From: Eurosta solidaginis
Taxonomy: Eukaryota; Arthropoda; Insecta; Diptera; Tephritidae
Length of the DNA: 64,000 nt
NCBI RefSeq assembly: GCF_040869045.1
Contig: NC_090319.1
Coordinates: 242,785,832-242,849,831 of the forward strand
Direction: 5' to 3'
The translations under genes were made by a program, and so were the position numbers. Positions 1-11,105 of this stretch are shown in pieces (within the stretch, counting starts at the first letter, position 1; each line of letters starts with the position of its first letter). The notes beneath the pieces are model-generated. The model was given only the letters and a program-made list of their open reading frames with translations. It did not search any database and was not told the origin of the DNA.

Positions 1-443
1 CTATTTACATACGTCCTATTTGATTTGCCTGAAATTTCGTATATAAATTTGCCTATATTAGTATTTACGATGCTTTTTTCCGGGAAGTATACCAGAGACG
101 GACTGGGATTGGGATTAGGACTGGGACTGAAACTGAGACTCGGAGTGGGACTGGAACTGAGACTCGGAATGGGACTGGAACAAAATACATACCACCCTCT
201 GGGAATAGCAATAAGAGATGAAGAAGAAGGAGAAAAACTTGAGAGAAGAGAAAAGAGAGAAGGAGACTGAGAAAGAGATAGAATAAGACGAAGATGGAGA
301 TGAAGCGAAAAAGACGGTGGGAGGAGTGAATAAAAAGATGAAAAAGTGTAGAGGGTTAGGGCAGAGTTAGACGGAAAAAGCTTATTAAGTTGTATGAAGA
401 TAGACCAAATTTAGGGCAGAACAACGTCTGCCGGGACTGCTAG
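1..443 (+). mobile_element. Helitron, 3' portion (cut by window start)
   Basis: This stretch matches, with small differences, the last part of the complete Helitron at 47272-48658. It ends with the Helitron 3' signature: a short hairpin (GGCAGA, six-base loop, TCTGCC) a few bases before a terminal CTAG at 440-443, followed by a host T. No reading frame of a replication protein or helicase is present, so this is a non-autonomous copy. Its 5' end lies to the left of the window. Confidence 0.85.
95..185. repeat. GGGACT-type hexamer minisatellite inside Helitron
   Basis: A degenerate run of GGGACT/GAGACT/GGATTG hexamers. The same run is found at 48340-48425 and, in reverse complement, at 2440-2530. 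The repeat keeps a frame open by chance in each copy, and I do not regard those frames as genes. Confidence 0.8.
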
Positions 444-2190
444 TACATATATAAAACTAAAATGCAAAAATAAATTTTGCTAGTCGTCTGCCGTAACTCT
501 TCGAGTATCCAACAAAGCAGTATCGCTGAAAACAGTGAGTATACCGGCCGCTCTTTAGCGGCCGTAACATAGCGGCACTGCTTTTGGGGGAAACCAAGCC
601 TTTACTTAGTACATTGATATGTTCCTCAATTGAAAGAAAATTTGTTTAAGAAAGGTTTTCCTCATTTTAGGTAAATGTTGTTTTTTAAGTGTACCATAGG
701 AACAAATTATGTACGTCACAACTGCATATGGGTTAAGCGAAAACTGTTTTTAAATATGTATGTTATCGTTTAACTTAATAGTTGTCAGTGTGAAGGCGTT
801 ACCTTAGTCGTCTGACATTAGTGATTACCATACGGGCAACCGACTTCCCCCGTTACTCCAAAAATATGCTTCAGGGGCAAAACTCAAAGCAGAGGAAGCA
901 CTCTGCTTAACCTATTATTAAGGTAGGAAGGGCACTTTAGAGTTCTTACATTCTGTCTTTGCAAAAGAAATAATTGAGCGAAAGGTGTAATTTGTTTGAT
1001 TTATTGCTATTATTAAAGCAAAAGCGTTGTGTATATTAAAAAAAATTTACTAAACGAATTCTCAAAGTTTGTTAAAAGTGCAACCAAATAACAAAAGTAG
1101 CAAAATAGTCTTCTAATATTGGCTACACACTTTTTGGCTCAATCGGTATTTTTACCCTTAAAGCGCCTTCAAACATATGTACATACATGGACATATGTAT
1201 GTAAGGGTCGATCTATATCAAACAAATTCTGATAACTTATCGCTCATTTACTTCAATAGTGTCATAACTCAAAACATACGAATTTCAAGTTAATAACGGA
1301 AAAACCTGCTCAATATCATGATTGATCTCATATAAAACAACTTTTGTGACCCTTACGATAAAAATTAAAAGTCATCATGCGGCTTCAATTTATTAGTTAT
1401 TAATAAATCGAGTACACAGTTCCTAACTATCCATAAGCGAACATTAAATCTGCGTTTTTAATCTTATGTACCTTCCATGAAAATAAAACGGTGCATTAAG
1501 TTTGGTCTGAATCTCGAAAATTGTCTCGAAGGAGAAGAGAGAGGCCGAATTTTCTGCAGATTCAGCAATTTCTTTTAGGTTATCAACGGTTACAACATTA
1601 TTATCTGAGATACTTAAATCTGCAGAAGAGCTGTCCGTTTGTCTGTTTGAACGCAAACTTGTCCCTCAACTTTTGAAATATCTTAATGAAATGTGAGCGG
1701 GTATGCTTGGTTGTTCGATTAATCATTTGCCGAAACCGACCACAAAAGAGGTTTTATTGTTAACATCGTTGTCGTTTCTTCTTCATTGAAGCTTTAAATT
1801 TCACTAGATGCTAGCATAAAAGACATAAATAGTTGCATGAAAAATCGTTAAGATTGGTCGTATATATAATATCTTCGGCACATCTATCTTTACTTGTTAA
1901 CACTATTAAAATAATTTTTTTTTTTTTTTTTCAAACTAAAGGTTTGCTAAACTACACCATTCCGAGCTATATTTCAGAAAAGAAAAAATTTTTTCAGAAA
2001 GAACAACTGCATTCCAAAAAACCCCAAATTAAATTCTCAAAAGCACAAGTGCATTTCAGAGAAAGTCAGCTCTCTTTCAGATTTTCCAAATGTATTTCAA
2101 AAAACCTCAAATTATTTCAGAAGATAGAAAAAGTATTTCAGAAAAAAAAAATCGTAATCGGGTGTTGACATTATTCAATTTTATAACATA
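444..2190. other. AT-rich non-coding interval
   Basis: I see no recognisable gene or full element. A perfect 8-bp stem with a 4-base loop sits at 545-564 (CGGCCGCT / AGCGGCCG). A 70-codon minus-strand frame at 1444-1656 has ordinary composition but no motif I recognise. Poly-T runs occur near 1915-1930. Confidence 0.5.
1970..2150 (+). repeat. Degenerate TTTCAGAAA direct-repeat cluster
   Basis: The string TTTCAGAA or TTTCAAAA recurs about eight times in 180 bp with irregular spacing. This is probably a decayed short tandem repeat. It has no known function. Confidence 0.5.
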
Positions 2191-2812
2191 CTAGAAGACC
2201 CGGCAGACGTTGTCCTGCCCTAAATTTGGCCTATCTGCATACATTTTGATAAGCATTTTCCGTCTGACTCTGCCTTTTATTCACTCCTCCCTCCGTCTTT
2301 TTAGCTTCATCTATCTCCATCTTCGTCTCATTCTATCTCTTTCTGAATCTCTACTCCTTCTCTCTTTTCTCTTCTCTCAATTCCTTCTCATTCTTCTGCA
2401 TCCCTTATTGCCTGTCCCAGAGGATGGTATATATTTTATTCCAGTCCCAGTTCCAGTCCAACTCCGAGTCTCAGTCCCAGCCCCACTCCGAGTCTCAGTC
2501 CCAGTCCTAGTCCTAATCCCAGTCCGTCTCTGGATAATATATTACTCTGTACTAAAGCACTATCAAAAGCTTTCATTTGATATCCATATTGTATAAACAC
2601 TGTCTAGGCATTCACTGGCCCACGTTTTGGCCTATATCTCGAGACCCTGTACGACGTACAGTGTACGTCGATCGCAACCAAGCTTATGTAGTAGCCACCG
2701 CGTGAGGTTTACGCAACTTGTGCGAAAGTTTGCACAAAATCGACCGACGCATCTCTTCAAACACCGGCGACCAACTAACACACATTTTAGCCTTTCTTTT
2801 TATATATATAGA
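2191..2812 (-). mobile_element. Complete short non-autonomous Helitron (622 bp)
   Basis: Read on the minus strand, the element begins with TC at 2812-2811, followed by TATATATATAAAAAG, the usual Helitron 5' start. It ends with a hairpin (GGCAGA-type stem) and CTAG at 2194-2191. The flanking host bases are A (5') and T (3') in the element's orientation, as expected for insertion between A and T without target duplication. It shares its 3' part with the copies at 1-443 and 48240-48658. No helicase coding is present. Confidence 0.85.
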
Positions 2813-3379
2813 TTTTTATTTTTCACGCTGCATTATAATATTAAAACGAAATGCAGATTTTCGTTGCTTTTGAAATTCGGCTTAAAAATTGCACATGGAA
2901 CAACTAGAGACTCTCCTGAATAAAAAAAATGTCATAGTACCTCTAAATCGCGGCCCCCTCAGAAACCCCCACCCTCTCGGCGGGCCTGGTGGTGTGCTAT
3001 ACTTGATATAATTCGCTATAATATTTTTTATTGATAAGCAGGTTGTTTAATTAAACACCAAGCAATTACACGGAAGTATATCCGCACCACCTGAAAATAT
3101 GAGTGCCACTGCGTATATGTAACATTTTATTATTACGTATAAACAAATAAAAGAAATTGCAATAAATAATATTGCGACTATAAACTGAGATATAACCTAT
3201 CCTACCTCTCAAGTTAGGTCAAACTACACACGGGATGCAAAACAAATTCAAAATCGGTTCAGTAGTTTAGGAGTCCATCGCGCCCAAAAATGTTGTGACA
3301 ACTGTTTGTTATATATTAAGATTTCAGTTGCAATGGGGCCAATTGTTCGAATTTTATTAAACGGTTTTTTTTAGCTTGA
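2813..3379. other. Non-coding interval
   Basis: There is no gene or clear element. A GC-rich patch (2950-2995) interrupts otherwise AT-rich sequence. Confidence 0.45.
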
Positions 3380-3715
3380 CACTGTGTGGCGGCCAACCGG
3401 CCGGCCGTTGTTTACTAATTTTGTAATTAATATTTAAGTAACTTCCCGATAAGCTACAAGCTTGAAAGTTGGAATATAGTTCAGAACCCAATGACAATGA
3501 AATTATATGAAAAATACTCCGATAGGTGGCGCATGGATCGAAATATTTCAAAAAATCGTATTTGTGGTCCGATTTGGCTCATATTTGGATGACATATAGA
3601 AATCGCTTTATGAAAAAAAAATCCCGCTAGGTGCGGCAAGGAGCGAGATATTCAAAATACTCGCATTTGTGGTCCGATTAGGCTCATATTTGGAACAAAT
3701 ATTAAATACATTCGG
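3380..3715. repeat. Dispersed repeat paired with the long hairpin
   Basis: This block contains CCCGATAAGCTRCAAGCTTG and two degenerate units of TTTGTGGTCCGATTWGGCTC. A very similar block is at 56265-56545. In both places it lies immediately left of a long hairpin element, so the two parts probably belong to one repeat family or were duplicated together. Confidence 0.6.
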
Positions 3716-3754
3716 GTAGAAGTGACATGAAAATACTTTGGAGTTCGAGGAAGG

Positions 3755-4367
3755 ACAAGCATACGTGGCGCTGACTCAAGCAAAGTCCTTTGAATGATTA
3801 TGTATTGAGGACTTAGATTGTAACAAACTGTCAGGAAAGAGTCCTTGTAATAATTAAATAAAGACTTGAAATAAAAATAATTTTAAAAAATGTTTAAGTT
3901 AAACGGTTTTATTGAAAACAATACTTACATTAAGTAATAACAATAATAAGACGTAGAAAATAATTAGGTAGGTCCTAGTTACTAGTAACCGCACTCCTCA
4001 TCAATCAAAAATGCGAGGCGCAGCATAACCTGGTTAAGGTTCCGTTGGTCTTACTTATGACTATCAATAGAAATTTGACGCGTCCAAGGCTTTTATTTAA
4101 TTGTCTTATCAACGCCCTAGACTGATGAGGAGAGTGGTTACTAGTACCTAGAACCTATCTAATTATTTTCTACCTTTTAGTATTATTATTTCTTAATGTA
4201 AATATTGTTTTCAATAAAACCGTTTAACTAAAATTTTTTTTTTTAAATTATTTTTATTTCAAGTCTTTGTTTACTCTGGACTCTTTCCTGACAGTTTGTT
4301 ACAATCTAAGTCCTCAATACATAATCCTTCCAAAGACTTTGCTTGACTCAGCGCCACGTATGCTTGT
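3755..4367. mobile_element. Long-hairpin (foldback-like) element
   Basis: The left arm (about 3755-4003) and right arm (about 4125-4367) are near-perfect reverse complements. Both outer ends carry ACAAGCATACGTGGCGCTGA. The middle of about 120 bp is unpaired, because the inner part of the left arm present in the related copy at 56662-57015 seems to be missing here. There is no coding capacity. The outer target duplication could not be defined by eye. Confidence 0.75.
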
Positions 4368-4515
4368 TTTTTTTTTATTGTTTTTTTTTTTAATTAATAT
4401 GAATTGAAACTGTTACTTATGAGTTCCTGTTTTGCACAGAAAAAAAAGTTGTATAATTTGTCACAGCTATTATGAGCCCGTTCCAGTTCAGAAATTCATA
4501 GCGAAATCTATCAAT

Positions 4516-4881
4516 AAATAAAAAAAATAAATGTAAGGCGCGGTAACCTCCGAAGGGATCTAAGGCCGAGCTTCTCTTCCAATTTGCGTCGTGCTCCTCT
4601 TGATTTTCCCTACAAATTGGCCGGACGGGACCTACATGTTTTATGCCGACTCCGAACGGCATCTGCAAGGCAGATGAGTTTTCACTGAGAGCTTTTCATG
4701 ACAGAAATACACCCGGAACACTTGCCAAACACTGCCGAGGGGCGACCCCGCTTAGAAAAATTTTCTTCTAATTTAAAAACCTTATTTCTAAAATTTTGAT
4801 GTTGCTTTGCCCGGGGTGCGAACCCAGGGCATACGGTGTGATAGGCGGAGCACGCTACCATCACACCACGGTGGCCGCCAT
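4516..4881 (-). mobile_element. tRNA-derived SINE, full length, 14-bp target duplication
   Basis: The element reads from the tRNA-like head at 4881 to an A/T-rich tail at 4516. The head has a polymerase III A box (TGATGGTAGCGTG-like) and a B box (GGTTCGCACCCCGGGCAA-like). The body contains the family strings GCCGTTCGGAGTCGGCATAA and TTAGATCYCTTCGGAGG. The identical 14-base direct repeat CGAAATCTATCAAT flanks it at 4502-4515 and 4882-4895, which proves insertion by target-primed reverse transcription. The parent tRNA cannot be named securely; the head is loosely like tRNA-Gly but its anticodon stem no longer pairs. Confidence 0.92.
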
Positions 4882-4895
4882 CGAAATCTATCAAT

Positions 4896-5795
4896 GCAAA
4901 CAGTTTTTAAGAAATACAAATCTCATGGCGAATTCAAGCGAATTAAAAGAATTCGCCGTGCAGAAAAATGTCAAGTCAAAAGAAAATTTTCATTGATTTC
5001 GATTAACGAAATATTGGTTTACAAGGCGTAATAAAATAATCAAAAGGAAGCAACCAGCTGTTGGGATAACAACACCTGGTACTGAATTCGTCTTGACAAA
5101 TGAGTGGAATAACACCGAATCTCGGCAGACCAATTTTTTGCAAAACTCCATATCTTAGAATTGTTTCAAAAACGCCCTATCTCAGAACTTTTTTTTAGCG
5201 CTCTATCTACCCATTTTATAGACAGAAAAGGGGTTTTTTAAACAAATTTTTGAACCGAATTCTGATATAGGGCGGTTTTTGAACGTTATTCAAAAGTTTT
5301 AAAACTTTTTCATGAGTTGAAGGGGAGTGCAAACTTTGATCCTCTGTCTTGCAAACCCAGCGCTTTACCAATTGACTAAAGTATACAATATAATGTATAG
5401 GAATAATTTCAGTCATATAAAATTTCAAAAATGCTATCAAGGTGTAATATTATCACATCTATAGTTTTGTTTCTTATATATGTATGTAAATATAATTGTA
5501 GATTTGTATATTGATACCGCATACAAAGATATCAGTGCTATATAATTAGCCATTTATCAAAATTTTGTGAGGACACAAATATCTAAGACAGAGGCTGTCA
5601 GCTTGTGAAATTATTTTTCGCGCTCGATTTACACATATTATTCTTTTTCGTTTGGTAACCGCTAAACAAGCAGAGTAGCAACATCGAAAGGGGCCATTGT
5701 TCATTTGCTCATTTCACAAAAAAAAGCTTTTGCGCAGAATGTTTTATTATTTAAAGTTAAGTATTAGTTTTAATTGTTATAATCAAATAACATAG
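4896..5795. other. Non-coding interval with a shared 50-bp block
   Basis: There is no gene. Bases 5045-5092, around CCAGCTGTTGGGATAACAAC, are matched in reverse complement near 50470-50523, so this is probably the remnant of another dispersed repeat. The rest is AT-rich with several CCCTATMTCAGAA-like repeats between 5150 and 5270. Confidence 0.5.
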
Positions 5796-6035
5796 CATAC
5801 CAGCAGACCCGGCCGACGTTGTTCTGCCCTAACTTTGACCTATTTGCATAACTTTTATGAAGTTTTTACTTCTTATTTTTCTCTTTTATTCACTCCCTTC
5901 CACCTGCATTTCCTCTGCTTCTGCTTCTCCCTTTCCATCTTTTCTCTCATTTCTTTTCCGCTTCATCTATCCCTATCGCTCTAACTCCATCTCTTTCTTT
6001 GAAAACATTCGTACATGTGTCTTACCTCGTTGCCC
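5796..6035 (-). mobile_element. Helitron 3'-end fragment
   Basis: The block beginning AGCAGACCCGGCCGACGTTG is the reverse complement of the Helitron terminal hairpin seen at 420-443 and 48627-48658. The terminal CTAG has decayed to CCAG. About 230 bp of CT-rich Helitron 3' sequence follow. Confidence 0.7.
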
Positions 6036-6721
6036 GTCTTTCAACGAGTAAACCACTAGAACTACGATGATTTTGCTCTTACCAACATATATTTGATAAG
6101 ATGCTTATTCAAAATAATTATCGCATGAAATACTTCGGTTTCAATACCGATCTTGAAACAGCAGCCAAACGATTTCCCTCAGTCTCGAAAACAAGCTGTA
6201 ATTTCACTTTGTTTCCTATAGTGTGCTGTTTCTTGTAGATATCTCACATTCTTTATAAGGATGGCAAAAGAAGACATGTGCACTTTTTTAGTACAATAAA
6301 AAAGGAGTATACCAATTATATTTCCATTTTAATGCTTTTGATTTGCCAGCCAGGAAACAGCTCCCGTTTTATTTTAGGGTCTGATATATAACAGAATCAC
6401 ATGAATATATCATTTCATTATGTCAATTGTTAGCTCAATACTGATTTTGTTTGCAGCAGCAAAGCTACATATATATTTATTTCCCTGAAACAAAGTACAA
6501 GTTGAAACATATGAAGAAAATCACTTAAAACGTTTTCCAGTCACTGAAAGCTTAGCCTTTGAGCATTGTACGAGTGCAATATTAGTTGTAACTTGCAAAT
6601 ACCGGGTTTTCAAAAATTGGCGCTTAGGTCGTTTTTGCGATTATATTTGTATTCTCTGATTTAACTTTTAACCCTGTACTGCCTTATTGTTAATGATAGC
6701 AGTATATGTTTATAAGCCCTA
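6036..6721. other. Non-coding interval
   Basis: I see no gene, structured RNA or recognisable mobile element. Confidence 0.45.
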
Positions 6722-7022
6722 ATTTATATCGCCAATTAGCTTCGCTAGGATGCTCGCCTACTACACCAAAGGTCCTGGTTCAAGTACCGTAAAAAGCGAC
6801 ATCAAAATCTCTAAAAAAAAATTCTTTTCTTTTGGAAGAAAGACATTCTAAGCGGACTCGCACCTCGGCAGTGTTTTGGCAAATACTCAGAATGTATTTT
6901 TGCAAAAAAATCTTCCTATCGAAAATTCATCTGCGTGCAGATGCCAATCGGAATCGGCATAAAACATATACATAGGTCCGATCTCACCAGATTAAACCTC
7001 CTCAGAGGTATATAGCGCCTTG
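6722..7022 (+). mobile_element. Old, diverged tRNA-derived SINE
   Basis: This follows the same order of blocks as the young SINEs: a tRNA-like head with CTCGCCTACTACACC and CCTGGTTCAAGTACC, then AGCGGACTCGCACCTCGGCAGTG, GCAGATGCCAATCGGAATCG and a CCTCCTCAGAGG tail. Divergence is much higher than in the copies at 4516 or 57649. No target duplication is visible. Confidence 0.75.
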
Positions 7023-7723
7023 TATTTAAAATTGTATTTATTGAAAATAGCTTATTAAATAAGCTTTATATTTGCTGATATTAAATTGTTTTTAAATAAG
7101 AGATTCACGATATATCTGAATTCTTTAGAGTTGTTTATCTACAATAAAGTGAGGCGAGCGGTTGGTCAATTTATTGGGTTTGTTGTTCTTGAAGTTAACA
7201 GTTATTTAGTAAAATTGATCGCATTATGGTTAACTCAACTGAATTTTTATGCAAAGGATTAATTTCAACAGAAGAAAAACTGCTGGTGTCAAGCTAACAA
7301 CAGTTATTCTGTAAAAATTACAGATTCTCAATCGTTCTAACGGGGTTTTCTGATAAAAGACAATCTCTGTAATATCAACAGCCACCGTCATAGTTTAACA
7401 GTTTTCCTTGGGTTTTTAAGGGAGACATTAATAATCGTAAGTTAACACCCCAGTAGTGGTGCGATTGTGCAATTCACTTACTTACATAGTTTTAATATCA
7501 CTTAAGATATGACTATTATATTTAGTTTAACAGGTACAAAAGTGGCTTAAAGATAATCCCATAAAAAATGTATATGTTCTGCTATTATTTAGCGACAACA
7601 GCTGATAATACATTAACAAATACAACAATCGATTCAAAAATTTTACTGAATAGCGGAATAGTTATATTTATCGAGTGACTAATATAGCAATTACGAATGA
7701 CGTAAATCAAGTTAGTGAATTTT
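7023..7723. other. AT-rich non-coding interval
   Basis: No gene or complete repeat was recognised. Confidence 0.4.
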
Positions 7724-7800
7724 AGGATGCTAAGCCTACCACACCGAAAGTCCTGGGATCAAAGCCTGGAAAAAGCAACATCAAAATATTGAGAAAGGTG
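7724..7800 (+). mobile_element. SINE head fragment
   Basis: Only the tRNA-like head of the SINE family remains (AGGATGCTAAGCCTACCACACCG, then a decayed B box and AAGCAACATCAAAAT). The body is missing. Confidence 0.6.
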
Positions 7801-10800
7801 TTTTATTTGTATTTTTTTTACAGAGGTTTACATTTGCTGAACTTTTTTTTTTTTTGATTTGACTGTTAAAACGGTTAATCCAGAATCAACAGTCTGTGCC
7901 ATGTCGATTCAGCAACTATAAAAGTTGACAGAAATCGGTTGAATTAACCTGTAAGTTTGTCGATTTTATCAGTATTTTTCTCTCAGTATTCGAGAGTTTG
8001 GTTCAGTTTGTGGTAACTTTTGTGGATTTTTTTTTTTTTAAGATCAGGAACGTGCCCCACATACCCAAAGATTAATGCCCCTATCATTGCTTTTTTTTTA
8101 ATATTATAGATCTTCAAAGTTTCTTATACGTACGTTCCTATTAATATTGTTTGGTTTTGCTTAGTAAATCGAGGGTGCAATTTCAATTTCGAAAAGGAAT
8201 TAAAAACTTGTATTAGAAACATTTACAAAATGTTTAGATTATGAACAACGCACAAACACATTCATTTATAGTTATAATATACATATATTTTTTAAGAAGC
8301 TTTTTTGCACACGAGAAATAACACTATTCTAAATAGAATGCGTATAAAGGAAACATCACACTGAAGCCATCGAATAAACCACCGATTTGTTCTTTGCTCC
8401 AATACCCCCACTCGACCTGCATTGCGGAAGGAGTCATGAGTGAAGGCGCACGCCAATGTCTACAATAATGAAAATAACAGCAGCAATTGCAAACACAAGA
8501 AATCGTCGGGCATCTTGTGGCCCAGTATATCCAACCTACCGCCATAAATCAATGTCAGCCATAATCATTTAAAATCAATCAAAATCCAAGCGAACCAACG
8601 AATAAGAAAGAGAGTGAGAGAATAGTTTGCCACTGGCAGCAGTAGGTTGAAGCTAGGCGATTGAACGATTGGTAGTCGATTCTATTCAGAATCTACACAG
8701 TACCCACCATTACCACGATCACCAGATTCGTATGTGGAACATTGTTTGGTTGCCATCACGACTGGCCATTGAATTGCAGAAATGTCGGCTGCGGATGGCA
8801 GTTGTGCTTGATTGGCTTAGTTTTTCAAAACTTAATCGCTTTTGATTTTTTTGTTTTTATTAAAGCTATGTTGTTTTACGATTTTTTATAAGTTTGATAC
8901 ATATTATAACTGTGCTTCCAACACATTGTTAGGTTGTAAGTTGGTGTCGGACTCGTGTGTATCTCACTATCTGCTGTCTACAATCTATTGCAAGCAAATC
9001 AAGTCGCCACCGTCGCAATCATCAATTACATACATATTACTTAAAGCGAATATACACAGACTAAATTGAGGCGATTAGAATCCTCGATGTTGGAACTCGT
9101 ATTAGAATTCCTTGCTGTTTCTTGAATATATCTGCAACCTTAAAATTTACATATCGAGATACTCATTCGAAATGACGTGGCTGGCCGACCGCTTTGAGTG
9201 ATCCAAACGGGGTTAAATTGTCGTTGTTATTGTGTTGAGTTCCGTTAAAGGGTAGCACAACATGCTTCATCATTTTAGATGTTTTTCATTGGCAGCAAAA
9301 TTAGTGATCAAATTTCGCATGTGGCACAATTGGTGCAGAATAAAGCTTAAGTTGTGTTTGCTTCAGTTAGCAGCACTATTGGCGCCGTAGTTATCGTACA
9401 TTGTTAAATTACCGTAATGTTTATGTAAAATTCACGTTTCCATCAGAGAACGTGTAACTAAAGAGAACGAACTAAACAGAACGAATAATGGGAAACAGTA
9501 AAGCATCAAATCGCGAGCATGGTGGAATAACCAGCTGAAGTAAGCCGTCAATTGTCTCGCTCTAAATTCTTCTTTGTTCTGTCATTCGGCTATCTGAAAA
9601 TATTTCGCGAATGTTGTCCCCGAAAAAGTGTTGTTTTTTTCTTTTTTCAGGAGTAAAATATGGTAGTTTTAGGACTTTCCTCACATAAACCAGTAGGTGA
9701 ATATCAATGGACCTTTTTGGATTGGTATTTTGGTGTTGGCTTCCATAAGTAAAGCCGTGGTAAACTATTACGTTCATTCTGTTGGTGTCTTTGTTAAAAC
9801 AAACTATTTGTATTCACGTCATATCCAACAAGGATTTTCGCCTGTGCAGCGCTACTGAAGACTTTCGAGAAATGTTTTTGTCATTCCTGCATCAAGAATG
9901 CCAAAACTGTCGTATTATACCTTATTTACGTAAAAGCTTCGCTAAAACAATGGATTTCTGAATATAGTTACAAAAAAGTTTAACTCACTGTTGTTGTTTT
10001 GCCATAAAAATCAGACCACTAAGATAAGAGGAATGTTACTGTACATATACAGAATATATCAGCCAGCATATTCTGGTTCTAGGCCGACTGCCGTGGGGCT
10101 AGTACATCCCCTGAGAAATTTTAGTAAATAATAACTTTGGTAACGTTAGTATACATCATGAATTCAACTGTCAAGAACTTTTGGGGGATACTCTGATCAA
10201 GTTTGTATGATATATTAGAAGGGCATATGTTTTAATTTCAACTCTTAACGACAAACCAACAGAGCAGATAGAAATAACAATGGATTTTTAGGGATGGAAA
10301 CACATTTAAAAATATTAAGATCACTTTCAAGTGTGATTGTAAAACTTTTCATCAAAGCCGAAACCCATTTAACTGCGCGAAGTTACTATAGTTCAACCAA
10401 ATAATGGATAACACCTCTGCCTTTTATGTCCGGTTTTTCGACGAAAGGTTTAACTGCAATTGAAGTTGAGGTCTGTTTACTTTAGACTTTAAGTTTTTTA
10501 TTTTTACACGACGCCAAAAGTAATATAAGCTCTCACTGGTCCTGCGTATCCTCTTTTGCATTGGCGTTAAGTGATATGCTGAAAAAAACAGTTTCTCTAA
10601 TGGCTTTCAGAGCAAGCTACTTAATTTTCTAGTCCTATTTTTTCAAAGCGGGTAAAATTTTTACCCTTTTCAGACCGTTGAAAATACATCACTACCGTTT
10701 CAGATAGCGTACTTCTGCCTTTTTTTATTTACTTCACCTGGTGATTCCAGGATGATCGCGGGTAGGCAATTCACGATTGGGGAAATATGGCATGAAATTC

Positions 10801-10981
10801 GTCAATTCCAACGATAGACAAATATTATTTTGATATAATAAACACAATTTAACTATTTATTTTTTGACGCTTTCATAATTATTTTTTGTGAAATTTCAAC
10901 GAAAACACTGCGTTTTTTGCTAATCTTCAACTGAATAATGTGGTGAATTACCTACCAACAGTTTGACAATGTCTCTTGCTG
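7801..10981. other. Apparently unique non-coding DNA
   Basis: This is the longest stretch of the left half without a repeat I could match elsewhere in the window. No long frame is present. The minus-strand frames at 8324-8580 are described separately. A 16-codon plus-strand frame at 9488-9538 begins Met-Gly-Asn-Ser, but nothing else supports it. The interval is the most likely place for host regulatory DNA if any exists here. Confidence 0.4.
8324..8580 (-). other. Unidentified minus-strand frames with a hydrophobic stretch
   Basis: One frame (8545 to 8324) codes for 73 residues ending FPLYAFYLE. A neighbouring frame reads MADIDLWR, then a TAG stop, then GYTGPQDARRFLVFAIAAV and more hydrophobic residues that would make a membrane segment. 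A GTAGGT at the stop could be a splice donor. I recognise no family and cannot show that either frame is real. It is listed because the composition differs from the surrounding DNA. Confidence 0.15.
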
Positions 10982-10990
10982 TCCGTCGTT

Positions 10991-11014
10991 GGTTAGGTTA
11001 GGTTAGGTTAGGTT
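10991..11014 (-). repeat. GGTTA tandem tail of the LINE 3' end
   Basis: On the plus strand four GGTTA units plus GGTT mark the 3' terminus of the minus-strand LINE. A tail of short tandem repeats in place of poly-A is usual in the I/LOA groups. The unit equals the TTAGG insect telomere repeat, but its position beside a target duplication shows that it is a LINE tail. Confidence 0.85.
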
Positions 11015-11105
11015 GAACTGGCTGGTCCATGAGGACCTCACATAGACTGATTGAGTCCGTAGTGTTACCAGAAGTTTGTTTTAACGACCAAACTGAAAAA
11101 CCCTA

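Noticed and set aside
25..270. Open frame rich in Gly-Leu-Gly-Leu repeats
   Set aside because: It is the GGGACT hexamer repeat of a Helitron read in one frame; the same repeat in the other orientation gives a Pro-Val repeat frame at 2210-2596.
545..564. Hairpin as transcription terminator
   Set aside because: The stem of eight pairs is not followed by a T run and there is no nearby gene; bacterial-type terminators do not apply to this genome.
9488..9538. Short frame starting Met-Gly-Asn-Ser (myristoylation-like)
   Set aside because: Only 16 codons with a stop before the nearest GTAAGC donor; no further support.
10991..11014. Telomere (TTAGG) repeat
   Set aside because: Only about five units, exactly at a LINE 3' end and next to its 11-base target duplication; flies do not use this telomere repeat.
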